The notes: a model not told the origin generated them from the letters alone. Positions 27,277 through 36,417 are shown, counted from the first letter of the stretch. The stretch is 64,000 nt of DNA from Paradesulfitobacterium ferrireducens (GCF_017310645.1 NZ_JAFLRH010000022.1:62001-126000); one strand, 5' to 3'. Program-made: numbers and translations.

Positions 27277-28530
27277 GTGGCTACCGATTGGAACAAGGTA
27301 TGGGATAATCATGCAGAGGTATTCGTCGCCCATAACTGGCAGGAATGTCCGGAAGAAAAGCGCAAAGCCTGGCGTTTACCAAGCCAGTTTTCCTTTTATA
27401 TGGGCGGAGAAACCGCATTAAGGGTTGGTATTATTGCCAGCAACTCCATTCCTCGGGAAGAGGATTTTTTGCTCTCCGGAATTTGTTATGGCCAGCGCCT
27501 AAGCAATGGGGCCAAGACCATTGTTTATTTCGTAGCCCCGGATTTTTCCCCTCCCTTTTTACACGTTCTCTCGAAGATTTCCGGAAATATCAGTGTGCGG
27601 GCCGTATACTGGCGCGAACGTTTGCGCCCAAGCCTCTACCTTATTCCGGAAGGGAATATGCACGCCTCCGTCATCCGTGAGCAGCTGGGGGAAGAACGCC
27701 CGGATTGGAATAAATGGGCGCGGACCCTCAATCCGGTCGCGCGCCAGCAACTGGCCGTGGTTAAAGACTATTTTACAAGCCTGGGTTCAAGACGTATCCG
27801 GGCCGATATCCGGTCTCAACATATCTCTTTAGTCTGGGGAAACACGGAAATCGCTGAAGTACGGCGCAAAGGGAAAAAGTTTGAACTCAATACTAAAACC
27901 CGTTGGGAGCGCAGCCAGGAATTGGCTAACTCCTGGCAGAAGGCAGGCTGGGTCAATGTGGACGACAGCATTGATCCGGAGTTTTGCCATGCCATTGAGG
28001 AGATGCTCGCTTACTTGGAAAGGATGGAACGTGAGGGGGGGCTGCGCCAGCGTGACCGGCTGGTTTTAATCCTTCGGTCCGGAACCGGGGTGATACAGAC
28101 CCAGTGGGGCAGCCCCTGGACGTGGCCCTGGATGGCCCGCGACCGGGGGGAGAGCTGGATCAGTGATCTTGGACAATGGTATTATTTTGAACAGGAGGAC
28201 CGGTTGAATGTAATCTGTCCGATTTGGGAGCGCCCTCTGGCTGAAGCCGGTAAAAGCATCTTACTGACCAGTGTTCTTGAAAGAAGCCGCCTCCTTTGGA
28301 CTGCAAAAGGGGCCAAAGGACAAAAACTTAATTGGGATGGAAGGGTGCATTGGCTGACTCTCCCCTCCCTGGTAGAAGAGCTTAAGCGCTGGCACTGTTG
28401 GCTGAAACAGCCCATGCAGTTTCCGATCTGGAGCGCCCGGGAAGATTGGGAGAACACCGGTTTCGAAGAAGTTGCGATCGCGAACGGGGAGGACGGAAAT
28501 CAGGCAGTCGATTTATCTATGATTTTCTAA
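27277..28530 (+). CDS. hypothetical protein
   Basis: About 417 residues, unrecognised, soluble, unusually rich in tryptophan (for example GSPWTWPWMARDRG) and in arginine. The C-terminal half has LVLILRSGTGVIQTQWGSP. GTG 27277 sits 6 bases after AGGGAGG and is favoured over ATG 27271, which touches the ribosome site. Its last 4 bases overlap the end of the convergent kinase gene. No function can be inferred. Confidence 0.78.
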   Translation: MATDWNKVWDNHAEVFVAHNWQECPEEKRKAWRLPSQFSFYMGGETALRVGIIASNSIPREEDFLLSGICYGQRLSNGAKTIVYFVAPDFSPPFLHVLSKISGNISVRAVYWRERLRPSLYLIPEGNMHASVIREQLGEERPDWNKWARTLNPVARQQLAVVKDYFTSLGSRRIRADIRSQHISLVWGNTEIAEVRRKGKKFELNTKTRWERSQELANSWQKAGWVNVDDSIDPEFCHAIEEMLAYLERMEREGGLRQRDRLVLILRSGTGVIQTQWGSPWTWPWMARDRGESWISDLGQWYYFEQEDRLNVICPIWERPLAEAGKSILLTSVLERSRLLWTAKGAKGQKLNWDGRVHWLTLPSLVEELKRWHCWLKQPMQFPIWSAREDWENTGFEEVAIANGEDGNQAVDLSMIF

Positions 28531-29759
28531 AGGATGGGTAAAGTCAGGGTGACCAGGGTACCCTGACCGCTTGGCGGTCGGCTTAGGGTAAGCTCTCCGT
28601 GATGAGCCAGGACAATCTGCTGGGCGATGGTGAGGCCAAGACCTGTTTTCCCCTTGCGCGTAGTAAAGAAAGGGTCAAACACTCTTTTAAGGATATCTTC
28701 CGCAATACCGCTTCCGGAATCTTCAACTCCCAGTTTGATTTTGTCCATATTGGAAGTAAGGCTAATCTTAATGCTCTGACCCGGCTGTGAGGATTCAATG
28801 GCATTCTGGATGATGGACAGGATGGTATGCGTCAGTTGTTTTTCATCTCCCATGACCTCAGGGGTATGGGACGGCAGATCGAGGATAAGTGAGACTTCTT
28901 GCATCAAACAGGTGGGCTTGAGAATTTGGACTGCGGAATAAACCAGATCGTCAGGATTAAGCGGTTTGAGCTGGGGAGCCGACGGATTAGTTAGTAAAAC
29001 AAACTGAGTCAGCAGCCGGTCAGTGGTTTCGATTTCATCCAAAATAAGCTGGTGATAAGAACGCAGGGATACAGGCCATTGGTCGGGCCCGGCCAGTTGG
29101 ACGAAACCTTTGATGGTCGTGAGGGGATTGCGTAGCTCGTGGGCCAATCCTCCGGCCAGTTGGGCGATTACGGAAAACTTGGCCGCTTGTAAATAGGATT
29201 CAAATTGTTTTTTCTCCTCGGAAACATCGCAGAGTACGAGCAAGGTTCCTGATGGAACATCATGATCAAGGAGAGGGTGCTTAACATATTGGATGAAGCG
29301 CTCCCCTCCTTGGCTCAGTTTAAGCACAAATTCTCCATTAGCAGACTCTAGGTCACTGGGGTAATCTTTTATGATATACTGAATCGGTACACCGCTTAAG
29401 GCTAAATGACTGGATGCCAGCAGCTCGGTTGCTTTTGGACTGGCTTCAATGATGTTGCCGTTGCGGTTAACGATAATAATCGCTTCTCTCGAGTAATCCA
29501 CAGTTTGGTGAAGGTTTTGCTGCAAGAGGATGCGCAAAGTACGAATGTGTTTTTGGTGTACTATACGTTCATCTGAAACCAGCCTCAGAAACATGAAAAT
29601 GCCGGTAATTGCCAGGGCGATATTAAAGGTGGTCAGAATCCGGATGAGGATTATTGAAGGGTAGATAAAGCTGCAAAAGAGAGTAAGTACCAGGGACAAG
29701 AAAAATAGACCGGCCAATAATTTTTGGAAGCGTGATTGCTTATGCCAAACGGAAAACAC
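28527..29759 (-). CDS. membrane sensor histidine kinase with PAS domain
   Basis: About 410 residues from GTG 29759 (GAAAGGG upstream on the minus strand). The frame stays open to 29828 but crosses a terminator hairpin. Two membrane helices lie near the N-terminus (LLAGLFFLSLVLTLF; ILTTFNIALAITGIFMFL). A PAS domain follows (about 90-200), then HisKA with HELRNPLTT and HATPase_c with NAIESS, DSGSGI and GKTGLGL. The layout resembles sporulation kinases KinB/KinE and NtrB-type sensors. No response regulator is adjacent, as expected of a phosphorelay (Spo0F/Spo0A) kinase. Confidence 0.88.
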   Translation of the reverse strand: MFSVWHKQSRFQKLLAGLFFLSLVLTLFCSFIYPSIILIRILTTFNIALAITGIFMFLRLVSDERIVHQKHIRTLRILLQQNLHQTVDYSREAIIIVNRNGNIIEASPKATELLASSHLALSGVPIQYIIKDYPSDLESANGEFVLKLSQGGERFIQYVKHPLLDHDVPSGTLLVLCDVSEEKKQFESYLQAAKFSVIAQLAGGLAHELRNPLTTIKGFVQLAGPDQWPVSLRSYHQLILDEIETTDRLLTQFVLLTNPSAPQLKPLNPDDLVYSAVQILKPTCLMQEVSLILDLPSHTPEVMGDEKQLTHTILSIIQNAIESSQPGQSIKISLTSNMDKIKLGVEDSGSGIAEDILKRVFDPFFTTRKGKTGLGLTIAQQIVLAHHGELTLSRPPSGQGTLVTLTLPIL

Positions 29760-29792
29760 TAAAGATTCAACCCTTTCTAAGTTCCAAAGCCT

Positions 29793-29813
29793 AAAAAACC
29801 CCGTCAAGGGGAT
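29793..29813 (-). terminator. intrinsic terminator or attenuator upstream of the PAS kinase
   Basis: On the minus strand ATCCCC-TTGA-CGGGG is followed by six T residues, about 35 bases before the likely kinase start. No minus-strand gene lies upstream in the adjacent interval, so it may be an attenuator in the kinase leader. Confidence 0.6.
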
Positions 29814-29909
29814 TGAAAATCCAGTCACTAGTGTAACATAAACATCAGGTAGAAAAATGTAAAAAAATCGGGTAGACCAAGTTGAAATTTTTGTTTAGGT
29901 GGGAATAAG

Positions 29910-30074
29910 ATGAGATTATTTGTCAGCGTGGGTTGGACTCAGACTACGATTGCTTATTTGGAGGAGCTGCAGCAATCCATTGAACCCAAGATCGAGAGCA
30001 TTGATTTCGGGCCGGAACATAGAGCATTTAGAGCGCATATTACCCTGGCTACCGGGGTGTCTGGATGCCTATGA
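29910..30074 (+). pseudogene. remnant of an RNA 2',3'-cyclic phosphodiesterase (ThpR/LigT) gene
   Basis: A 54-codon frame starts MRLFVSVGW, the usual N-terminus of ThpR, and reads FRAHITLA near its end, the second HxTx catalytic motif, which normally lies about 90 residues further on. The middle with the first HxTx motif is missing and the frame then hits a stop. A ribosome site (GGTGGGAATAAG) is still present. This fits an internal deletion plus loss of the 3' end. Confidence 0.65.
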
Positions 30075-30166
30075 GCTCAAAAGGACGTAAAAAATGAGAT
30101 AAAAAGGGTTTTAAGTTTATACGATATATTGTATAATTATGCGAAATAGGGGGAGAAGGGGAAAAA

Positions 30167-30622
30167 ATGCACGTACGTAAAGCAAAACTCACGGATGTTG
30201 AACCATTACTGGCCTTGATTAACAGATATGCGGAACAGGGACTGATGCTTCCGCGCTCGCGCAATATGGTATATGAAAGCATTCGGGAGTTTTCGATTGT
30301 TGAAGAAGGTGGAACCATTATTGGGGTGGCCTCTTTGCATATTTTGTGGAATGATCTGGCCGAAATCCGGGCTTTGGCGGTTGCTGAGACTGCCCAAGGC
30401 CAGGGTGTGGGCAAGCTCTTGGTAAAAACCTTAATTGAAGAGGCTCTGGATTTGGGGTGCGAACGGGTGTTTGCCCTCACTTACCAACCCGGATTTTTTG
30501 AACGCTGTGGTTTTCGGATTGCTGGGAAAGAGGAAATGCCGCATAAAGTCTGGAAAGAATGTATTAACTGCGTCAAGTTTCCCAACTGTGACGAAATTGC
30601 GGTGATTAAGAGCATTAAATAA
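30167..30622 (+). CDS. GNAT-family N-acetyltransferase (ArgA-like, short form)
   Basis: 151 residues. The acetyl-CoA-binding motif A is clear (AVAETAQGQGVGKLLVKTLI), preceded by ASLHILWNDLAEIRAL. The C-terminal part has GFFERCGF and CINCVKFPNC, which match the short COG1246 acetyltransferases annotated as N-acetylglutamate synthase-like. The family suggests arginine synthesis, but no arg gene is adjacent, so the acceptor is uncertain. ATG 30167 follows GGGAGAAGGGGAAAA. Confidence 0.85.
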   Translation: MHVRKAKLTDVEPLLALINRYAEQGLMLPRSRNMVYESIREFSIVEEGGTIIGVASLHILWNDLAEIRALAVAETAQGQGVGKLLVKTLIEEALDLGCERVFALTYQPGFFERCGFRIAGKEEMPHKVWKECINCVKFPNCDEIAVIKSIK

Positions 30623-30629
30623 GAAGTAC

Positions 30630-30656
30630 TCAGGAGTCAGGAGGAGTCAGGAGTGA
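30630..30656. repeat. GTCAGGAGTCAG-family dispersed repeat
   Basis: CTCAGGAGTCAGGAGGAGTCAGGAGTGAG begins 8 bases after the acetyltransferase stop. It shares its core with copies at 21408, 40023, 47443 and 63556. Confidence 0.55.
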
Positions 30657-30689
30657 GCATGGAAGAACCGGAAAAGAGCGGTGAAATAT

Positions 30690-31130
30690 ATGCTTAAAGA
30701 GGTAAAGATTTACACGGATGGTGCCTGTTCAGGTAATCCGGGGCCGGGTGGCTGGGGAGCAATTCTTATTTATGGAGATGTGGAAAAAGAGTTGTCCGGG
30801 TTCGCACCCCATACGACCAATCAGAAGATGGAGCTTCTGGCAGCCATAGAGGGTCTGAAAGCACTGAAAACCAGCTGCCGGGTCAGTCTTTATAGTGACA
30901 GCGCTTATTTAATTAATGCCTTTCGCCAAGGCTGGTTAGAGCGCTGGCAGAAAAACGGCTGGCTTAATGCCAAGAAAGAACCGGTGGAAAACCAGGAGCT
31001 ATGGCTGGAATTACTGAATATGGCCCAAAAACACAAGATCGAATGGATTAAAGTCAGGGGGCATGCGGACAACCCCTATAATAATCGTAGTGACGCCCTG
31101 GCCAGACAAGCTATTGCTGCACACAATTGA
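30690..31130 (+). CDS. rnhA: ribonuclease HI
   Basis: About 146 residues, the normal RNase HI size. Catalytic carboxylates are in YTDGACSGNPGPGGWG (Asp), KMELLAAIEGL (Glu), SDSAYLI (Asp) and the C-terminal RSDALAR (Asp), with the conserved histidine in VRGHADNPYN. It degrades RNA in RNA-DNA hybrids. ATG 30690 fits the family start; GTG 30681 in frame is also possible. Confidence 0.96.
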   Translation: MLKEVKIYTDGACSGNPGPGGWGAILIYGDVEKELSGFAPHTTNQKMELLAAIEGLKALKTSCRVSLYSDSAYLINAFRQGWLERWQKNGWLNAKKEPVENQELWLELLNMAQKHKIEWIKVRGHADNPYNNRSDALARQAIAAHN

Positions 31131-31205
31131 TACCAGATAATGGAACCATGGCACCATCTCTCACATACATCATTAGTAATGATCATAGTATGGGAGACGG
31201 TGCCA

Positions 31206-32783
31206 TTGAATTTGCAAACCGAGGTTAGAGAAAGCCTCCTTCAGGCCAAACGTTTTGTCTTAAAAGGCGGGGAGCAAATACTGGCCGGACGGGTGGACGG
31301 TGAGTACGGAGTATCAGCAAGCCCCGGTGCCACAGCGCTCGCTTCTCTTGCTTTGCTCGCTTTAGGTCGGTCTTATGAATCGGCGTCCAGGCGCGGGGCG
31401 AATTGGCTCTGGCTGCACCGCCAGCCAACAGGTTGGGGAAAATACGAGGGAGATAAACCTGATCCGGAAATAACCAAACTTGCCCAAACCGTCCTGCAGG
31501 GAAGCCAGGGAGGACTTGTAGCCAAGCTGGTGTTATTAGCTCAGGCGCGCCAGTTTTCCGGAATGGTTCTTTCCCTTGGGCAAAGAGTCGTCCCCGGTTT
31601 AGAAGGGCCCACACCGGAAGAAATTGCATTACCCAATATTTTAGAAGAGCGGGTATTGGCGAAACTTCCCGTCTATGGCAGGCCGGTGGTGGTTGCAGCT
31701 GCCTTACTGGCGGCACAGGATCACCAGAAAGGTATTACAGAAGGGTTGAATTATTTAAGTTTACAGCAGATGCCTGACGGTTCTTTCGCCGAAGATATTG
31801 TGGCCACAAGCATGGGAATCTTGGCTTATCTGCGGTTTCGGAACCATAAGGAGAAGGCGGAGCAGGCCGGGCATTGGCTGGCGGGCAAGCAATATTCGGA
31901 TGGAAGCTGGCCGGCCTTCGACCAATTATATACTTGGGCTGTTGGCTGGGCGGTCAACGTCCTTCCCGAAAGGGATTTAACGTCCGAAGAACAGGCGTGG
32001 CTTCAGAGGGCTCTCGTTTGGCTTAAGCAGGGTCAGAACGCGGACGGAAGTTACGGAACCACCCCTCCGTTCACCCATCCTGATCTTGATGACACAGCGG
32101 TTGCCTTAAGTCCGCTGCAGAAAAATGAAAAAACCGTTCGCTTGTTACGCTCACTGCAAAATAAGGATGGAAGCTGGGGAACGTTTCCTAGTTTTAAGGG
32201 TATGCCTCCCCAAATCCAGTGTGAGTTTCCGGTCTATATTCCCAGCGTAGATGTCACCGTGCATGTACTTGAGGCTCTGTGGCGGGAAGATTCCCGTGCT
32301 CAGGAACGGGCAATAGGGCGCGGGCTTCATTGGCTCTTAGCCCAGCAAAGAAAGCAGGGAGATTTCCCGTCGGCTTGGTTTGAAGGGGAGCTCTACACCA
32401 CAGCTCAAGTGTTGGAACTTTTAAGCAAATGGAGGTTTAACTGGGAACAGTGGCGTTCTGCTCGCCAAATATATCTCGCGCGCAAAAAAACTTATGACTT
32501 CTTGCTTTCGGCCCAGCAAGAAGACGGAGGGTGGGGCTGTCCGGTTGAGACAGGACTTACGCTGGCTGCACTGCTTAGGTACCAGAAACGTGTTCAGCCT
32601 GGGATTACGGAACGGGGAATCCGCTACTTGCTTGAGCACCAACAAGCAAATGGCGCCTTTAAGCCTGCTTACCGCGGAGTATATGCAAAAGGGTGGAATT
32701 ATGAAGAACCCCTAAGCACGGCACTGACCGCCATTCGCGCATATTACCGTTATCTCAAGGCAAGCGCATCCGACTTCTATTGA
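31206..32783 (+). CDS. prenyltransferase/squalene-hopene-cyclase-like protein with DxDD motif
   Basis: About 525 residues of alpha-alpha-barrel repeats with several QW-type motifs (DGSFAED, SDGSWPAF, NADGSYGTT, KDGSWGTF, EDGGWGCP). DLDDTA at about residues 293-298 is the DxDD acid motif of class II terpene cyclases such as squalene-hopene cyclase. Those are about 620-650 residues, so this one is shorter. TTG 31206 follows GGGAGACGG; the frame is open from ATG 31140 without a ribosome site. No squalene synthesis genes are nearby. It may cyclise another polyprenyl substrate, as sporulenol synthase does in Bacillus. Confidence 0.72.
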   Translation: MNLQTEVRESLLQAKRFVLKGGEQILAGRVDGEYGVSASPGATALASLALLALGRSYESASRRGANWLWLHRQPTGWGKYEGDKPDPEITKLAQTVLQGSQGGLVAKLVLLAQARQFSGMVLSLGQRVVPGLEGPTPEEIALPNILEERVLAKLPVYGRPVVVAAALLAAQDHQKGITEGLNYLSLQQMPDGSFAEDIVATSMGILAYLRFRNHKEKAEQAGHWLAGKQYSDGSWPAFDQLYTWAVGWAVNVLPERDLTSEEQAWLQRALVWLKQGQNADGSYGTTPPFTHPDLDDTAVALSPLQKNEKTVRLLRSLQNKDGSWGTFPSFKGMPPQIQCEFPVYIPSVDVTVHVLEALWREDSRAQERAIGRGLHWLLAQQRKQGDFPSAWFEGELYTTAQVLELLSKWRFNWEQWRSARQIYLARKKTYDFLLSAQQEDGGWGCPVETGLTLAALLRYQKRVQPGITERGIRYLLEHQQANGAFKPAYRGVYAKGWNYEEPLSTALTAIRAYYRYLKASASDFY

Positions 32784-32803
32784 AATGAGTTGCGAGTCAA
32801 AAT

Positions 32804-32838
32804 AAGATTCGACCGGAAGTAGCTTCCGGTCGAATCTT
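32804..32838. terminator. bidirectional terminator-like perfect hairpin
   Basis: AAGATTCGACCGGAAG and CTTCCGGTCGAATCTT form a perfect 16-bp stem with a 3-base loop. It lies between the convergent cyclase-like gene and the small gene at 32838-33020. The T runs are short. Confidence 0.75.
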
Positions 32839-33020
32839 TAATGAGTGTGGCTGGATTGATATGATTTACTCAGAATCACGTGGAGGAATTGCCATTGTAA
32901 TTCGAGATAGGCATTTGCGATTTCATGTTGGCTTAATCCTTTTTGCATGAGATAATCCTTGGAGAAACTTTCAAAATCGCGAATAAATCCCAACACTTCT
33001 TCTTCTCGAGTTGACAGCAT
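32838..33020 (-). CDS. small hypothetical protein
   Basis: 60 residues, mostly helical (LGFIRDFESFSKDYLMQKG; EIANAYLELQWQFLHVIL). The size and helical-hairpin look recall Spo0E-like or YozE-like regulators, but the SQELD-type Spo0E motif is not present. ATG 33020 is preceded on the minus strand by GGAGGGGTCGTAAA, a strong ribosome site. The stop touches the perfect terminator hairpin. Confidence 0.62.
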   Translation of the reverse strand: MLSTREEEVLGFIRDFESFSKDYLMQKGLSQHEIANAYLELQWQFLHVILSKSYQSSHTH

Positions 33021-33166
33021 TTTACGACCCCTCCGTTTCTAAATTCTCTATCAGTTAAGGATCCTGACGTATGGACTGGCTTTAAGTTAATTATATGTAA
33101 CATCACGGGTGAAACCTGTTGGAATTAGTAAGCTAAACCGGACAAAGAAGGAAAAAGAATGAAGAA

Positions 33167-33946
33167 CTAATGGAATTTTGTGTAGTTTTTTGCCGGACGA
33201 GTAATGGATTGACTTGGAAAACGCCAAAAAGTTAAATCTAGAAAACGCCGATTTCCGGCACGATAGTGCTGTTTGGCTGCATCAAAATCTTTAAGGGCAA
33301 GATAACAGTCCGCCAAAGCATGGTGAATACTTCCGGTATAAGCCAGACTAAGAAAGTGTTGGGTTAACCAGTGCGCGCCATTATGCGGGAATCCCGCCTC
33401 TTTAGCCAGACGGAGGCTGCGTTCATACATTCTTGCCGCATCCTGAAGCTTGCCCAGCTCTTTTAATATATGCCCTTGGGTGGCGAGCAGCAAAGGATCA
33501 ATTAAAGCGTAGGGATTATCCCGGGCGACCGAGAGTGCTTGTTTGGTACGGCCTTCTTTATAGAGAATATCCGCAAGGGTTGCACAGAGCAGGGGGTCGT
33601 GGCTTGATAAGAATTTTTCCAGCAAGGAAATGGCCTGACCGGGTTCGTGCAAGTAGTAATAGAGTTGGCTGGCAAAGCGGGAGATGGCTAATGGACTTGT
33701 ATCTTGAGAGATCTCACGGGCCATCCGCTGCACTGTCACTTTCTTCTGGGGAGGGCTGAATGTCTTCTTTCGCAGCATAGCTGCATAGGAGATGATTAAG
33801 CCGATGAGGAAACTAAAAATTCCTCCTTGCACCCCGACGCGCCATCCAATGAGTATCGCTGCCAGCAAGGAGAAGGTGGCCAGGAACAAAAAGAAATATA
33901 GTTTTTGCACATATAAGATTTCCGGATCATACTTGACTTGCTGCAT
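33167..33946 (-). CDS. TPR-repeat protein with two N-terminal membrane helices
   Basis: About 259 residues from ATG 33946, which has AAGGAGGGAAAGAAC upstream (the frame stays open to 33979). Two hydrophobic helices (about residues 18-38 and 44-62) form a membrane hairpin. The rest is helical repeats of TPR type (DPLLLATQGHILKELGKLQ, ALADCYLALKDFDAAKQHY). It should be a membrane-bound scaffold with the repeats in the cytoplasm. No partner is evident from the context. Confidence 0.78.
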   Translation of the reverse strand: MQQVKYDPEILYVQKLYFFLFLATFSLLAAILIGWRVGVQGGIFSFLIGLIISYAAMLRKKTFSPPQKKVTVQRMAREISQDTSPLAISRFASQLYYYLHEPGQAISLLEKFLSSHDPLLCATLADILYKEGRTKQALSVARDNPYALIDPLLLATQGHILKELGKLQDAARMYERSLRLAKEAGFPHNGAHWLTQHFLSLAYTGSIHHALADCYLALKDFDAAKQHYRAGNRRFLDLTFWRFPSQSITRPAKNYTKFH

Positions 33947-34084
33947 GTTCTTTCCCTCCTTCATATGTTTACGAGTCATGGAGAGAAATTAGAACTGTTC
34001 CTTGGATGATTTTGGAAGGAAAGTGTACAGAAAAAACGCCCGGGAATAATCCCGAGCGTCGAGTGCTCAAAGTATTGATATGAC

Positions 34085-34160
<76 letters not shown>

Positions 34161-34229
34161 ACTACAAGTATTAATTATAATCGATGTCACAGAATTTACA
34201 AGAGAGATCAAATAATTTTTGCGATGTTT

Positions 34230-35639
34230 TCACTTAGTCCATTTTTTAGGGTGCCCGGTTTTTTCGGTATGATTCTTTTGCGTAAACGGCAATTTAACCG
34301 TAAACACCGTCTCCGAACCCGGAGTGCTAGAGGCTGTAACTGAGCCCTGATGCAGGTTGGTAATTTGTTTTACGAGCGCCAGTCCTATGCCGCTCCCTCC
34401 GCTGGCACGGGAGCGGGATTTATCCGCGCGGTAAAACCTTTCAAAGATATAGGGAAGGTCTTCCGGGTCAATCCCGCTTCCATGATCTCGAATTTGCACG
34501 TTAACTCCATCAGTCTCCCGCTCAAGTGTAATTCTAATCTCGGATTGTTCAGGGCTGTATTTATAAGCATTGTGCAGAATGTTGTAAAACAACCGGGTTA
34601 ATAGACGTTCATCGCCCTCAAGCTGCACCGGAGCCGACGGGAGACCCCAAGCAAGGGTTAACTCCTTTTCCTTAATTAAAGGACTTAAGTTATACGCTAC
34701 TTTCTCCAGGAGCTTGCCCAGATTGATCGGGCTTAAGTGCAGTTGAAGGCCGCCCATTTCCGAGATATTTAAATCTTTAAGGTCGGTGGCCAAGCCCACT
34801 AAGCGTTCGATTTCTTCGTTCAATATAGTTAGGTTGTGTTCGTCCGGAGGAAGAACTCCGTCCTGAAAGGCTTCGATATAACTCCGAATAGATGTCAGCG
34901 GAGTTCGCAGTTCATGAGCAATATCGGCGGTAAATTGTTTGCGCAGCTTTTCCTGATGGGTCAGACGGTCGGCCATGGAATTGAAAGCCTGGGCTAACGA
35001 GCCCACTTCATCTTTTCCAGAAACCGGTACCCGTTCTTCAAAGCGGCCTTGTCCGATACGATCGGCGGCTTTGGTTAAGTGCTTAAGCGGACGCACCAGG
35101 CGGCGGGTAATAAGGTAATTCAAAATAATACCTAAAATAAGTGCCAGGGCTCCTGCCAGCATCAGGGAGCGCAGAATGGCAGATTGAAATGCCTGGTCCT
35201 GGGGATTGAGAATTCTTGGCGCCGCAGGATAGACAATGCGTGCGCTGCCGACAATTCCCTGGGGTGTACTTATTTCAATCGTTTTACTCTTCCAGCTTCC
35301 GAGCGAATGTCCCATACTCATCATGAAGCCAGGATTAGACATCATATCAGTATCAGGATTGGTTAATACAGCAACGGTCTGGTTCTGGGAATCCAGAAGG
35401 GTTACCTCCGTACCCAGAGGCAGGGTCTTGCTCATTTGATTCAAGGCGGTACGATCCCAGCCCCCCTTCGTTTGATAAAGGGTACTAAGTCTCGCCGGCA
35501 ATTCGGATAGGAAAGATTCAACCGTTTGAGACAAATACTTGCTGAATTCTTGATTAAAGACCAGGTTCACAGAAAAAACGCTTAAGAGCAAAGAGAAAAG
35601 GACGACGGCAGTCGTGGACAGGAAGAGTTTTTTAAGCAT
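34230..35639 (-). CDS. sensor histidine kinase of an OmpR-type two-component pair
   Basis: About 469 residues from ATG 35639 (GGGAGAAGACA upstream). TM1 is near residues 6-28, an extracytoplasmic domain of about 130 residues contains a methionine-rich stretch (DMMSNPGFMMSMGHSLG), and TM2 is near 160-182 (AGALALILGIILNYLI). HAMP, HisKA (DIAHELRTPLTS) and HATPase (NAYKYSP, GSGI, GGSGIGLALV) follow. The start overlaps the response-regulator stop by 8 bases, so they are co-translated. The Met-rich sensor region could bind metal such as copper or silver, but this is speculative. Confidence 0.93.
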   Translation of the reverse strand: MLKKLFLSTTAVVLFSLLLSVFSVNLVFNQEFSKYLSQTVESFLSELPARLSTLYQTKGGWDRTALNQMSKTLPLGTEVTLLDSQNQTVAVLTNPDTDMMSNPGFMMSMGHSLGSWKSKTIEISTPQGIVGSARIVYPAAPRILNPQDQAFQSAILRSLMLAGALALILGIILNYLITRRLVRPLKHLTKAADRIGQGRFEERVPVSGKDEVGSLAQAFNSMADRLTHQEKLRKQFTADIAHELRTPLTSIRSYIEAFQDGVLPPDEHNLTILNEEIERLVGLATDLKDLNISEMGGLQLHLSPINLGKLLEKVAYNLSPLIKEKELTLAWGLPSAPVQLEGDERLLTRLFYNILHNAYKYSPEQSEIRITLERETDGVNVQIRDHGSGIDPEDLPYIFERFYRADKSRSRASGGSGIGLALVKQITNLHQGSVTASSTPGSETVFTVKLPFTQKNHTEKTGHPKKWTK

Positions 35640-36342
35640 TGTCTTCTCCCGCGCCTTCCACGTTGGGATTAAATTTATAGCCAACGCCAAAAACAGTGAG
35701 AATGATCTGGGGCTTCCCGGGTATCTTTTCAATCTTTTGCCGCAGTTTTTTAATATGGGCATCAATCACCCGTTCATCCCCGCCATAGTCAAACCCTTGG
35801 ATGATTTCTAAGAGCTGTGCTCGGGAATAAACCCGGCCCGGAAATTTAGCTAAAGCTCCCAGCAGCTTAAACTCTGTCGGAGTCAGAGTAATTTCTTTTT
35901 CGGTTAATTTTACCTCATGGCGGATATTGTCAATGGTTAACCCGTTATCGAAGGTTATTACATCCGCAAGAGGTGTAGGCGCGCCGGTGGCTCGTCTGAG
36001 CACGGCTCTGACCCGGGCCACTACCTCGCGAGGGCTGAAAGGCTTGGTAATATAATCATCTGCCCCCAGACTTAGTCCGAGGATACGGTCTTCTTCCTCT
36101 ACTTTTGCGGTGAGCATAATAATCGGAGTCGCGGATGTCTTACGGATTTCCCGGCAAAGTTCCTCTCCGGACAGGCCTGGCAGCATCAGATCAAGGATCA
36201 CTAAGTCGTACTCATTCTCTTTTAAGAGGGTCTGGGCAATGATGCCATTGCCCGCGGTCGTTACTTGGAACCCTTCCTGTTGCAAATAAGCTTTAAGGAC
36301 GTTCAAGATATTTTTTTCATCTTCTACAACTAAAATGCGCAC
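35632..36342 (-). CDS. OmpR-family response regulator
   Basis: 236 residues: receiver domain 1-115 (VVEDEKN, LILDLMLPG with the phospho-accepting Asp, ADDYITKPF) and winged-helix DNA-binding domain about 135-225 (LTPTEFKLLGALAKFPG, ERVIDAHIKKLRQKI). The start is GTG 36342 with GGAAGGG upstream. It is the partner of the kinase that overlaps its end. Two perfect 30-base direct repeats lie immediately upstream (36358-36417) and could be its own binding site. Confidence 0.95.
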   Translation of the reverse strand: MRILVVEDEKNILNVLKAYLQQEGFQVTTAGNGIIAQTLLKENEYDLVILDLMLPGLSGEELCREIRKTSATPIIMLTAKVEEEDRILGLSLGADDYITKPFSPREVVARVRAVLRRATGAPTPLADVITFDNGLTIDNIRHEVKLTEKEITLTPTEFKLLGALAKFPGRVYSRAQLLEIIQGFDYGGDERVIDAHIKKLRQKIEKIPGKPQIILTVFGVGYKFNPNVEGAGEDNA

Positions 36343-36357
36343 ATAAATCCCTTCCTA

Positions 36358-36417
36358 GAATAATTAATTCCCAACCATGTTATCTTCGAATAATTAATTC
36401 CCAACCATGTTATCTTC
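36358..36417. repeat. perfect 30-base tandem direct repeat before the response regulator
   Basis: Two identical adjacent 30-base units (36358-36387 and 36388-36417), each containing TAATTAATTCCC and AACCATGTTATCTTC. They begin 15 bases upstream of the regulator's start codon, so one copy overlaps its leader or promoter. OmpR-type regulators bind tandem direct repeats, although their usual unit is shorter (10-11 bases). Confidence 0.75.

Noticed and set aside
31225-31716. 163-codon minus-strand frame inside the cyclase-like gene
   Set aside because: It is antisense to a repeat-rich protein with recognisable motifs on the plus strand and has no ribosome site or family match.
36358-36417. Tandem 30-mers as a CRISPR array
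   Set aside because: Only two directly abutting copies with no spacers and no cas genes.
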